From positions 1-38,568 of the forward strand of contig NZ_BNBT01000073.1 of the NCBI RefSeq assembly GCF_014656095.1: a DNA stretch of 38,568 bases, written 5' to 3'. The notes beneath the pieces were generated by a model. It was given only the letters and a program-made list of their open reading frames with translations, made no database searches and was not told the DNA's origin. Shown piece after piece: positions 1 through 6,904 of this stretch; the first letter of the stretch is position 1, and every line of letters starts with the position of its first letter. The DNA is from Streptomyces longispororuber (GTDB lineage Bacteria > Actinomycetota > Actinomycetes > Streptomycetales > Streptomycetaceae). The position numbers and the translations under genes are program-made.

Positions 1-2
1 GG

Positions 3-512
3 CCGCGCGAGCGTGGCGGCGAGCGGGCCGACCGCGACGAGCACGAGGCAAAGCGGCCGAGGTCGCCCGGGCCGTCGCGCACCCGGGCGCCGGAGCCCAC
101 GCCGCCCGCCGCCACGTCCGAGCCGCCGGTGGGCGACGGCTCCGCCGAGGCCCAGGTGCTCGCGCTCGTGAACGAGGAGCGGGCCAAGGCGGGCTGCCGC
201 CCGGTGCGCGCGGACGACCGGCTCGCCGCGCTCGCCGAGGCCTTCAGCGCGGACATGGCCGCACGCGGGTTCTTCGCCCACACCGACCCCGACGGCGCGA
301 CCCCGTGGGACCGCGCCGAGAAGGCCGGCATCAAGGACCTCGGCGGCGAGAACATCGCCCGCGGCCAGACCGACGCCCGGGCCGTGATGGACGCCTGGAT
401 GAACAGCCCCGGCCACCGGGCCAACATCCTCAACTGCGACTACAAGACCCTCGGCGTCGGCGCCCACTTCGCCCCCGGCGGCCCGTGGTGGACGCAGGAC
501 TTCGGCTTCTGA
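3..512 (+). CDS. CAP (SCP/PR1)-domain protein, 5' end missing
   Basis: The frame is open from the window edge to the TGA at 512, so only the C-terminal part is present. The first 40 or so residues are Pro, Arg and Glu rich, like a linker between a signal or membrane segment and a folded domain. From about position 145 the sequence is a CAP domain: LVNEERAKAG, FFAHTDPDG (the conserved His), GGENIA and MNSPGHRANIL followed by a WTQDFGF end. CAP proteins of this size in actinomycetes are normally secreted or membrane-anchored; the export signal would lie outside the window. The family fold is clear, but the molecular activity of bacterial CAP proteins is mostly unknown. A GTG at 129 could be read as a start, but the open upstream frame and linker composition argue for a longer protein. 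Confidence 0.85.
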   Translation, partial: PRERGGERADRDEHEAKRPRSPGPSRTRAPEPTPPAATSEPPVGDGSAEAQVLALVNEERAKAGCRPVRADDRLAALAEAFSADMAARGFFAHTDPDGATPWDRAEKAGIKDLGGENIARGQTDARAVMDAWMNSPGHRANILNCDYKTLGVGAHFAPGGPWWTQDFGF

Positions 513-546
513 GACCCGGCGGTACGCGCGTACGGCGGTACGCCGG

Positions 547-1137
547 TCAGGCCGCCGCGGCCGCGCGGCCCGTGATGAAGGTGCGTGTGGTCTCGGTGAC
601 GCGGCGGCCCAGGTGCTCGGCCGTGGCGATGTCCGCCTTGTGCACGGCCTCGGGGCCCTCGTCGGAGTTGGTCTGGGCGGCGGCGCCGGAGAAGAAGCCG
701 AGGCGGTTGAGGTCGTGCTCGGAGCCCTCGCTGGAGTTCCAGCCGGGGAGCAGGCCGAGGTTGACCCAGTGCATGCCCTGCTGCGCGGCCAGCGTCTGGA
801 AGTACTGCAGGGTGTGCAGCTTGTCGCCGCTCTTGGACGCGGAGTTGGTGAAGCCCGCGGCGATCTTGTCCTGCCAGGCGCGGGTGAACCAGCGCTTGGA
901 CGAGGCCTCCGCGAAGACGTGGAAGGCGCCCGAGGCGGTGCCCATGTAGGTGGGCGAGCCGAAGACGATCGCGTCGGCGGCGTCCAGGAGCTCCCACTGC
1001 GCCTCGGTGATCTCGTCGACCTTGATGAGGTGCACGGTGGCGCCCGCCTCCTCGGCGCCGGTGCGGACGGCTTCGGCGACCACGGCGGTGTGGCCGTAGC
1101 CGGAGTGGTAGGCGATCGCGACGACAGGGCTGGACAT
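547..1137 (-). CDS. Flavodoxin-fold NAD(P)H:quinone oxidoreductase (WrbA-like)
   Basis: The 196-residue product begins MSSPVVAIAYHSGYGHTAVVAEA, the FMN phosphate-binding loop of flavodoxin/WrbA proteins, followed by an IVFGSPTYMGT segment and NLGLLPGWNSS. These place it among FMN-dependent quinone reductases that reduce quinones by two electrons in the cytoplasm. The ATG at 1137 is chosen over an upstream in-frame ATG at 1188 because a GAGGAG ribosome site lies just before it and the flavin loop begins directly after it. It is divergent from an HxlR regulator 137 bp away, the usual arrangement of a redox-responsive regulator and its target. Function by fold is confident; the substrate is not known. 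Confidence 0.9.
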   Translation of the reverse strand: MSSPVVAIAYHSGYGHTAVVAEAVRTGAEEAGATVHLIKVDEITEAQWELLDAADAIVFGSPTYMGTASGAFHVFAEASSKRWFTRAWQDKIAAGFTNSASKSGDKLHTLQYFQTLAAQQGMHWVNLGLLPGWNSSEGSEHDLNRLGFFSGAAAQTNSDEGPEAVHKADIATAEHLGRRVTETTRTFITGRAAAAA

Positions 1138-1217
1138 GACAGTGCTCCTCTGGTGAACGGGGGTGCTCGGGTACGGCGGCGGGGACACAGCCGCTCACCG
1201 CTGCACCAAGGAAAGCA

Positions 1218-1232
1218 CTAACTTTTGGTTAG
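1218..1232. promoter_or_regulatory. Inverted repeat, likely HxlR operator
   Basis: CTAAC and GTTAG flank a 5-nt centre (TTTTG). The dyad lies in the 137-bp gap between the divergent quinone reductase and HxlR genes, just upstream of the regulator promoter. Position and symmetry suit an autoregulatory operator for the dimeric HxlR protein. This is inferred from position. Confidence 0.45.
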
Positions 1233-1240
1233 CGCAATCC

Positions 1241-1268
1241 TTGGGCTAGCGCTGCCCAGGAGTACGCT
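1241..1268 (+). promoter_or_regulatory. Promoter of the HxlR gene, predicted leaderless transcript
   Basis: TTGGGC (1241-1246) and TACGCT (1263-1268) are separated by 16 nt, a fair match to a housekeeping sigma promoter. The -10 box ends 6 nt before the ATG at 1275, so transcription would start at or next to the A of the start codon. No well-spaced ribosome site is present. The dyad at 1218-1232 ends 9 bp upstream of the -35 box. Confidence 0.45.
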
Positions 1269-1274
1269 TGTGGT

Positions 1275-1697
1275 ATGGACTTCACCGCACCAACCGCCAC
1301 GGACGGCGCCGCCTCCGACGCCGATCTGGCGTACAACGTCTTCGCCCGGAACTGTCCCTCGCGCGCCACGCTCGAACACGTCACGGGACGCTGGGGCGCG
1401 CTGACGCTCGGCGCGCTGCACGACGGCACGTTCCGGTTCAACGAATTGCGCCGCCGGGTGGACGGCGTGAGCGAGAAGATGCTGTCGCAGACGCTGCACG
1501 CCCTCGAGCGGGACGGCCTGGTGCACCGCGACGCGCAGCCCACCAACCCGCCGCGCGTGGACTACCGGCTGACCCCGCTCGGGCAGCGGGTCGCCGAGCG
1601 CCTGCTGGCCCTGATCGCGTGCGTGGAGAGCGCCCAGGACGCCGTCATCGAGGCCCAGCGGGCCTACGACAGCCGCGAGGGCCTCGGCGGGCGCTGA
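1275..1697 (+). CDS. HxlR-family transcriptional regulator
   Basis: This 140-residue winged-helix protein has the HxlR signature: an N-terminal Cys (Cys27 in RNCPSR), then VTGRWGALTLGALHDGTFRFNELRR, SEKMLSQTLHALERDGLV and the wing YRLTPLGQRV. In the YodB and QorR branch of this family an N-terminal cysteine senses quinones or disulfide stress and controls a quinone reductase. The divergent neighbour here is such a reductase, so the same role is inferred. A second Cys lies near residue 117. The 3' end overlaps the 3' end of mutM by 34 bp (convergent genes). The start is the ATG at 1275, with a -10-like box placed for a leaderless mRNA. Confidence 0.88.
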   Translation: MDFTAPTATDGAASDADLAYNVFARNCPSRATLEHVTGRWGALTLGALHDGTFRFNELRRRVDGVSEKMLSQTLHALERDGLVHRDAQPTNPPRVDYRLTPLGQRVAERLLALIACVESAQDAVIEAQRAYDSREGLGGR

Positions 1698-2530
1698 CAG
1701 CGCGGGCAGAAGTAGCTGGAGCGGTTCATCCAGGGCCGCCGCCGCATGAGGGTGCCGCACCGACGGCACGGCTCGCCCTCGCGCCCGTACGCGTCGAGGG
1801 ACCGGTCGAAGTAGCCGGACTCCCCGTTGACGTTCACGTAGAGGCTGTCGAAGCTGGTGCCGCCGACGGCGAGGGCCGCGTTCATCACGTCCCGTACGTG
1901 ACCGAGGAGTTCCATGGTCCGCGGGCGCGTGAAGGTGGCGGTGGGGCGCTCGTAGTGGAGCCGGGCGCGCCAGAGCGCCTCGTCGGCGTAGATGTTGCCG
2001 ACGCCGCTGATCAGCGACTGGTTGAGCAGCGCGCGCTTGATCGTCGTACGGCTGCGGCGCAGCGCCGCGTGGAAGGCGTCGGCGTCGAAGCGCTCGTCCA
2101 GCGGGTCGCGGGCGATGTGCGCGATGACGTCGGGCAGGCCGTCCGGCGAGGTGTCGTGCAGCGAGAGCCCGCCGAAGGTGCGCTGGTCGACGAAGCGCAG
2201 CTCGGTGCCCACGGTGTCGGCGAAGCGGACTCGGATCCGCAGGTGCTTCTCGTCCGGCGCCTGCGCGGTCTTGACCAGGAGCTGCCCGCTCATGCCGAGG
2301 TGGGCGAGGACGGCCGCGCCGGTGTCCTCGACCGGCAGCCACAGGTACTTGCCGCGGCGGCTCGGGGTGCCGATGCGGTGGCCCTTGAGGCGGTGCGCGA
2401 AGTCGTCGGCGCCCGCGACGTGCCGCCGTACGGCACGGGGGTGCAGGACCTCCACGTCGGCGACGGTCCGGTGCGCCACCCAGCGCGCGAGCCCCCGCCG
2501 CACGACCTCGACCTCGGGCAGCTCGGGCAC
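1664..2530 (-). CDS. mutM: Formamidopyrimidine-DNA glycosylase
   Basis: The protein removes oxidised purines such as 8-oxoguanine and Fapy from DNA and nicks the abasic site. It begins (M)PELPEVEVVRRGL, giving the catalytic Pro2 and Glu3. It has the conserved GRRGKYLWL-type turn, a helix-two-turn-helix segment (NQSLISGVGNIYADEALW), and a C-terminal zinc finger with Cys pairs CRRCG and CPRCQ. At 288 residues it has the usual family length. The start is GTG at 2530, preceded by GAGGAG. It is the last gene of the minus-strand block. A strong hairpin separates it from rnc, so it may have partly independent expression. Confidence 0.96.
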   Translation of the reverse strand: MPELPEVEVVRRGLARWVAHRTVADVEVLHPRAVRRHVAGADDFAHRLKGHRIGTPSRRGKYLWLPVEDTGAAVLAHLGMSGQLLVKTAQAPDEKHLRIRVRFADTVGTELRFVDQRTFGGLSLHDTSPDGLPDVIAHIARDPLDERFDADAFHAALRRSRTTIKRALLNQSLISGVGNIYADEALWRARLHYERPTATFTRPRTMELLGHVRDVMNAALAVGGTSFDSLYVNVNGESGYFDRSLDAYGREGEPCRRCGTLMRRRPWMNRSSYFCPRCQRPPRPSRLS

Positions 2531-2591
2531 AGGACTCCTCCGGTGGGGCGGGCGTGGTGGTTCCGGCAGCGTACCGCGTGGGCATACGCGT

Positions 2592-2622
2592 CACCCCCGC
2601 CGGACCGGGTCCGGCGGGGGTG
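2592..2622. terminator. GC-rich hairpin between rnc and mutM
   Basis: CACCCCCGCCGGACC and its complement form a stem of up to 15 bp with a minimal loop, beginning 20 nt after the rnc stop. There is no T-run, as is common for Streptomyces terminators. It could end or attenuate rnc transcripts ahead of mutM. Confidence 0.6.
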
Positions 2623-2642
2623 CGCGGGGAACAGCGGGGGCG

Positions 2643-3440
2643 TCAGGCGGAAGCCGCGTCCGGGGACGGCGAGGCGGGGGCCTCGGCGGCCTTGGCGCGC
2701 TCGTCCGCGGCGGCGCGAATGGCACGCCACGCGGACTCGGCGGCCTGCTGCTCCGCCTCCTTCTTGCTGCGGCCGGTGCCGGTGCCGTACGAGACGCCTC
2801 CGACGCGGGCGGCAGCAGTGAAGGTCTTCTCGTGGTCCGGGCCGCTCTCCGTGACGAGGTACTCGGGCACGCCGAGGTTCTCCGTCGCGGTCAGCTCCTG
2901 GAGGCTGGTCTTCCAGTCCAGGCCGGCACCGAGGTTCGAGGACTTCTCGATCAGCGGGTCGAAGAGCCGGTGCACCAGCTCGCTCGCCGCGTCGAGTCCC
3001 TGGTCCAGGTAGACCGCGCCGATCACCGCTTCGAGGGTGTCGGCGAGGATGGAGGCCTTGTCCCGGCCGCCCGTGCCCTCTTCGCCCCGGCCGAGCCGGA
3101 TGAAGGAGCCCAGGTCGAGGCCGCGGCCCACCTCCGCCAGCGCACGCGAGTTGACCACCGCGGCCCGCAGCTTGGCCAGTTGGCCTTCGGGCAGGTCGGG
3201 GTGGGTGCGGTACAGCGTGTCCGTGACGACGAGGCCGAGGACGGAGTCCCCGAGGAACTCCAGGCGCTCGTTCGTCGGCAGGCCGCCGTTCTCGTACGCG
3301 TACGAACGGTGGGTGAGCGCACGCACCAGAAGGGCGGACTCGAGCTGATACCCGAGCCGCCCTTCCAGAAGCGTGTGGGACGAGGCCGCGTTGTTGCTGT
3401 CTGCCATCGTGGCGTCTTCCGCCTTCTTAGGGCTAGACAC
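2643..3440 (-). CDS. rnc: Ribonuclease III
   Basis: RNase III cleaves double-stranded RNA in rRNA processing and mRNA turnover; in S. coelicolor it is AbsB, a global regulator of antibiotic genes. The RNase III domain shows the signature NERLEFLGDSVLGLVVTD with catalytic acidic residues, and ADTLEAVIGAVYLD. It is followed by a double-stranded RNA-binding domain (DWKTSLQELTA to GRSKKEAEQQAAESAW) and an Ala, Pro and Ser-rich tail. I chose the GTG at 3440 (265 aa) because GAGAGG lies 5 nt upstream in the 19-nt gap after rpmF. An ATG at 3407 (254 aa) is an alternative. Confidence 0.95.
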   Translation of the reverse strand: MSSPKKAEDATMADSNNAASSHTLLEGRLGYQLESALLVRALTHRSYAYENGGLPTNERLEFLGDSVLGLVVTDTLYRTHPDLPEGQLAKLRAAVVNSRALAEVGRGLDLGSFIRLGRGEEGTGGRDKASILADTLEAVIGAVYLDQGLDAASELVHRLFDPLIEKSSNLGAGLDWKTSLQELTATENLGVPEYLVTESGPDHEKTFTAAARVGGVSYGTGTGRSKKEAEQQAAESAWRAIRAAADERAKAAEAPASPSPDAASA

Positions 3441-3459
3441 AGCGCCTCTCACCAGCCGC

Positions 3460-3633
3460 TCAGACCTCGAGGACCTGGCGCTTGTTGTAGGTGCCGCAAG
3501 CGGGGCACGCGATGTGCTGCAGCTTCGGCTCCTGGCAACGCTCACACGAAACCAGGGTGGGGACCGCAGCCTTCCACTGCGACCGGCGGTGGCGCGTGTT
3601 GCTGCGCGACATCTTCCGCTTCGGAACAGCCAC
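3460..3633 (-). CDS. rpmF: 50S ribosomal protein L32
   Basis: The 57-residue product begins (V)AVPKRKMSRSNTRHRRSQW, the hallmark of L32, and carries the two zinc-ribbon pairs CERC and CPAC. It is a Cys-containing (zinc-binding) L32. GTG at 3633 is preceded by AGGAG with 8-nt spacing and lies only 2 nt after the DUF177 stop, so the two genes are translationally coupled. The pair DUF177-rpmF followed by rnc is conserved in actinomycetes and many other bacteria. Confidence 0.97.
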   Translation of the reverse strand: MAVPKRKMSRSNTRHRRSQWKAAVPTLVSCERCQEPKLQHIACPACGTYNKRQVLEV

Positions 3634-3635
3634 GG

Positions 3636-4286
3636 CTACTTCTCCTGCTTCTCGTCGACGCCCGCTTCCGCTTCGGCGCCGCTCATCTCGTCCTTCTCGC
3701 CGCCCTTGACGGATTCGGCGAGTCCCTGCAGTGCCGCCCAACGGATGTCGACGGCGTCATGGTGGTGGTCCGGGTCGTCCGCGAGCCGCACTCCGCACTC
3801 GGAGCACAGGCCCGGACAGTCTTCCTGGCACACCGGCTGCATCGGCAGTGCGAGCACCACCGCGTCCCGCAGCACGGGCTCGAGGTCGAACATGCCGTCC
3901 TCGAGGAAGAGCCTGTCCTCGTCGTCCTCGGCGTCGTCGGCCGGTTCCGCTGCGCGGCCCCGGTCGTCGGCGTCAGGGTACGAGAACATCTCCTGGAACT
4001 CCGCGTCGAGCGCGAGCTCGACCGGCTCCAGACACCTTACGCACTCCCCCTCGGCCGACGCACGGGCGGTGCCTGTGACAAGCACCCCTTCCATGACCGA
4101 CTCGAGGCGGATCTCCAGCTCCACCGGCGCGCCCTGCGGCACGCCGACGACACCCTCGACACCGAACGGCGCCGGGGCGCCGGGAGCGTCGACGGTGCGG
4201 GTCAGCCGCTGCAGGGCACCGGGACGCCGGCCCAGCTCGTGCGTGTCGAACACGAGGGGGTTGCGGTGGTCGAGGCGCGTACTCAG
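3636..4286 (-). CDS. DUF177 (YceD) family protein, probable CTG start
   Basis: YceD/DUF177 proteins are almost always encoded before rpmF and are linked to ribosomal RNA metabolism. The core here runs from TRLDHRNPLVFDTHEL through MEGVLVTGTARASAEGECVRCLEP to a second Cys pair (CQEDCPGLCSECG), consistent with metal binding. The acidic tail is typical. No ATG or GTG lies in frame near the conserved N terminus. The best choice is CTG at 4286, just before STRLDH, with AGGA about 7 nt upstream, giving 216 aa. A TTG at 4433 extends the frame to 265 aa, but it has a poor ribosome site and coincides with a -35-like box. The function call is firm; the start is not. Confidence 0.85.
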   Translation of the reverse strand: MSTRLDHRNPLVFDTHELGRRPGALQRLTRTVDAPGAPAPFGVEGVVGVPQGAPVELEIRLESVMEGVLVTGTARASAEGECVRCLEPVELALDAEFQEMFSYPDADDRGRAAEPADDAEDDEDRLFLEDGMFDLEPVLRDAVVLALPMQPVCQEDCPGLCSECGVRLADDPDHHHDAVDIRWAALQGLAESVKGGEKDEMSGAEAEAGVDEKQEK

Positions 4287-4403
4287 GGCTGTTCCTGCTT
4301 TCGAGATCCTGGGGACTGGCAAGGAGGCCGCCGCACGGGCGCCGCCGAGAGGGCGACGTGAGCGGGCAGCCCGGATCGCGGGGATACGCGCGACCGAAGA
4401 GCC

Positions 4404-4433
4404 AGGATACTGGACCTTTCGCTCTCGGCCCAA
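4404..4433 (-). promoter_or_regulatory. Candidate promoter for DUF177-rpmF-rnc
   Basis: On the minus strand TTGGGC (4433-4428) and TATCCT (4409-4404) are separated by 18 nt. They lie 120-150 nt before the proposed DUF177 start and just after the stop of the upstream coiled-coil gene. This would give the DUF177-rpmF-rnc operon its own promoter. Confidence 0.4.
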
Positions 4434-4463
4434 TCCGGTCCCCGGCCGCCTGCGGGGACCGGG

Positions 4464-5603
4464 TCAGCGGCCCTGTTCGTACTGGCGGAGCTGCTCCGCG
4501 CTGATCATCGTGGTGTCGAAGAGGCTCGTCTCGTCGAGTACGGCGGGCGCGGCGCCCTGCCGGCCGTAGCCGTGCGGCTGCGGGGCCTGCTGCGGCTGCT
4601 GGGCGGCGTACTCCTGCTGCGGGTACGCGTACGGCTCCTGGGGGTAGCCGTACGGATCCTGCTGGCCGTACGGCTGCTGGTAGGCATACGCGTCCTGGCC
4701 GCCGTACCGGTCCTGCTGCCCGTACGGGTCCTGCTGGTCCTGCTGCCCGTAGGTCCCGTGCTGGTCGTAGGCGTACGGGTCCGGCTGGTGGTCGGGGCGC
4801 GGCGGGGCGTACGGCGCCTGGGCGGGGACGCGGGGGGCGGCCGGGGCTCCGGGGGCGGTCGCGGGCCGGGGCGGCTCGGGGGTCTCGGCGAGGTCCGCGA
4901 GGTAGTCGGCGTCGGAGGTGTGGCCCGCGTGCTCGCCGGCGGTCGCGCCGAGCTCGCCGAGCTCGTCGGCGGGGGCCCGGCCGTGGAGCTGCTGGCGGCC
5001 GCGGCCGACGGCGTCCAGGGTCTTGGCGAGGACGGCCTCGATGGCGCCGAGCTTGGCGTCCACGTACGCGTCGGCGTCGCGGCGCAGCGCCTCCGGGTCG
5101 TGGCCGCGCTCGGGGGCGTCGTCGAGCTCGGGGTCGTAGCCGTGGTCGCCGGGGCCCGGGGCGGTGCCGCGGAGCTTCTCGCGGCCGCGGCCGACGGAGC
5201 CGAGGGTCTTGGTGAGGACGACCTCGAAGTTGGCGAGCTTGGAGTCCACGTAGTCGTCGGCCTCGGCGCGGATCTCGTCGGCCTGCCTGCGGGCCTCGGC
5301 GAGGATGCGGTCGGCCTCGCCCTGGGAGCGGCGGGCGACCTCCGTGTCCGAGATGAGCGTGCCGCGCTCGGCGTGCGCGGACTCGATGATGCGCTCCGCC
5401 TCCTGCCGGGCCTGCTCGACGAGCTGCTCGCGGCCGCCGATCAGCTCCTGGGCCTGGGCGAGGGAGCCCGGCAGGGCCTGGCGCACTTCCTCGAGCATCG
5501 ACAGGAGCTGGGCGCGGTTGACCACGCACGAGGCGGACATGGGCATGGACTTGGCGCTGCCGACCGCCTCGACGATCTCGTCGATCTTCTTCTGCACGTC
5601 CAC
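4464..5603 (-). CDS. DivIVA-like coiled-coil protein with duplicated module and Tyr/Gln-rich tail
   Basis: The 379-residue product starts (V)DVQKKIDEIVEAVGSAKSM and continues as a long charged coiled coil (LVEQARQEAERIIESA, EADRILAEARRQADEIRAEADD), resembling DivIVA and F-type ATPase subunit b helices. A module of about 32 residues (YVDSKLANFE..VLTKTL..VGRGR..L) occurs twice, at residues 118-149 and 180-211. Residues about 276-349 are Pro, Tyr, Gln and Gly rich with repeated QQDPYG-like units, followed by a conserved-looking end (LFDTTMISAEQLRQYEQ). There is no signal peptide or membrane segment. It is encoded between coaD and DUF177 on the same strand. A scaffold role near the membrane or septum is inference only. 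GTG at 5603 has a weak ribosome site but matches the start of the conserved sequence. Confidence 0.82.
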   Translation of the reverse strand: MDVQKKIDEIVEAVGSAKSMPMSASCVVNRAQLLSMLEEVRQALPGSLAQAQELIGGREQLVEQARQEAERIIESAHAERGTLISDTEVARRSQGEADRILAEARRQADEIRAEADDYVDSKLANFEVVLTKTLGSVGRGREKLRGTAPGPGDHGYDPELDDAPERGHDPEALRRDADAYVDAKLGAIEAVLAKTLDAVGRGRQQLHGRAPADELGELGATAGEHAGHTSDADYLADLAETPEPPRPATAPGAPAAPRVPAQAPYAPPRPDHQPDPYAYDQHGTYGQQDQQDPYGQQDRYGGQDAYAYQQPYGQQDPYGYPQEPYAYPQQEYAAQQPQQAPQPHGYGRQGAAPAVLDETSLFDTTMISAEQLRQYEQGR

Positions 5604-5661
5604 CGCGGGCTCGCCACTCTCTACGGGGTTGGGAGAAGGACGGGACGACTGTAGCCCTTGA

Positions 5662-6141
5662 TCAGCCCTTGCCGAGGCGCTTGTCGAGGGCTTCCAGCAC
5701 GACCGGGGGAACGAGGTGCCCGATGTCGCCACCCCAGGCCGCGACCTCCTTGACCAGCGAGGAGGACAGGAAGCTGTAGGCGGGGTTGGTGGGCACGAAC
5801 AGCGTCTCGACGCCGGAGAGGCCGTTGTTCATCTGGGCCATCTGGAGTTCGTAGTCGAAGTCGCTGACCGCGCGCAGGCCCTTGACGATGGCCGGGATGT
5901 CGCGTTCCTTGCAGAAGTCGACCAGCAGGCCGTGGAACGACTCGACCTGGACGTTGCCGAACTCGGTGGTGACCTGGCGGATCAGGTCGATGCGCTCCTC
6001 GATCTCGAAGAGGCCCTTCTTCGACTGGTTGATCATCACCGCGACGTGTACGACGTCGTACAGCTTGGAGGCGCGGGCGATGATGTCCAGGTGTCCATTG
6101 GTGATGGGGTCGAACGACCCCGGACAGACGGCGCGGCGCAA
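5662..6141 (-). CDS. coaD: Phosphopantetheine adenylyltransferase
   Basis: CoaD catalyses the fourth step of coenzyme A synthesis, joining ATP and 4'-phosphopantetheine. The protein begins RRAVCPGSFDPITNGHLDII, containing the nucleotidyltransferase (T/H)xGH motif, and ends with the second signature around NPAYSFLSSSLVKEVA. From the TTG at 6141 it is 159 aa, the usual length. GAGGGA lies 6 nt before that TTG. A competing start is ATG at 6171 (169 aa), which overlaps the rsmD stop as ATGA; both fit, and coupling to rsmD is likely either way. Confidence 0.95.
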   Translation of the reverse strand: MRRAVCPGSFDPITNGHLDIIARASKLYDVVHVAVMINQSKKGLFEIEERIDLIRQVTTEFGNVQVESFHGLLVDFCKERDIPAIVKGLRAVSDFDYELQMAQMNNGLSGVETLFVPTNPAYSFLSSSLVKEVAAWGGDIGHLVPPVVLEALDKRLGKG

Positions 6142-6167
6142 CGGAAGTCCCTCGCTCTCCGGTCGGG

Positions 6168-6761
6168 TCATGGCGCGATTCTCTGTTCGTCGCACGTAGA
6201 GGCGGCGCGACCGTACCAAAACGTGCCTTCGCCGTAGCGACGGGACCGAAGCCCCTCGAACCCGTCCGGCCAGCCGAAGACTCCGCCCCTCGTACTGCGT
6301 TCAACGGTGACGAGCGCGTCGTCCGCGAGCCAGCCCGTCGAGCGGAGTGTGAGCAGGATCTCCCGAAGATCGTCGTCGCCCACCGCGTAGGGGGGGTCGA
6401 GGAAGGCCAGGTCGTAGGGGGCACTAGGGGTGGTGTCCCGGATGATCTGTGCGGCTTTGCCCGCTCTGACCTCGGCTCCGGGCAGGCCGATCGACCGGAC
6501 GTTGTCGCGGATGGTGCGCACCGCGCGGGCGTCGGCCTCGACGAGCAGGGCGTGCGCGGCGCCCCGGGAGAGCGCTTCGAGGCCCACCGCTCCGGAGCCC
6601 GCGTACAGGTCGAGGACGCGGGCGCCGTCGAGCGTGCCCTGCAGGGCCTGCCAGGTGGAGAACAGGCCTTCGCGGGCGCGGTCCGACGTGGGCCGGGTGC
6701 CCGTGCCCGGCGGGACGGACAGGCGGCGCCCGCCGGCCGTGCCGGCGATCACGCGGGTCAT
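6168..6761 (-). CDS. rsmD: 16S rRNA (guanine966-N2)-methyltransferase
   Basis: RsmD methylates G966 of 16S rRNA using S-adenosylmethionine. The 197-residue protein has MTRVIAGTAGGRRL at the start, the conserved TRPTSDRAREGLF segment, SAM motif I (VLDLYAGSGAVGLEALSRGA) and the catalytic DPPY motif (LAFLDPPYAVG). It lies directly upstream of coaD with overlapping or nearly touching reading frames, a widespread pairing. The start is ATG at 6761. Confidence 0.95.
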   Translation of the reverse strand: MTRVIAGTAGGRRLSVPPGTGTRPTSDRAREGLFSTWQALQGTLDGARVLDLYAGSGAVGLEALSRGAAHALLVEADARAVRTIRDNVRSIGLPGAEVRAGKAAQIIRDTTPSAPYDLAFLDPPYAVGDDDLREILLTLRSTGWLADDALVTVERSTRGGVFGWPDGFEGLRSRRYGEGTFWYGRAASTCDEQRIAP

Positions 6762-6904
6762 CTGGGTCTCTGTGTCCTTCGGCTGGGAGCGGGGGGTGTC
6801 CTCACGATATGCCGTACTCCCGCGTCATCCCCTGTCGGGCCTTCGCGGTCCTGCGCGGTCCTTTCCGGGCCCTCGCGGTCCTTTCCGGTCCGTGCCCTCT
6901 TCCG
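6762..6904. other. Gap between recG and rsmD with short direct repeats
   Basis: This 143-bp stretch holds no gene. On the plus strand 6840-6895 contains four imperfect copies of a CGCGGTCCT or CGGTCC unit (CGCGGTCCTGCGCGGTCC and later CGCGGTCCTTTCCGGTCC). No clear terminator was seen. Confidence 0.5.
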
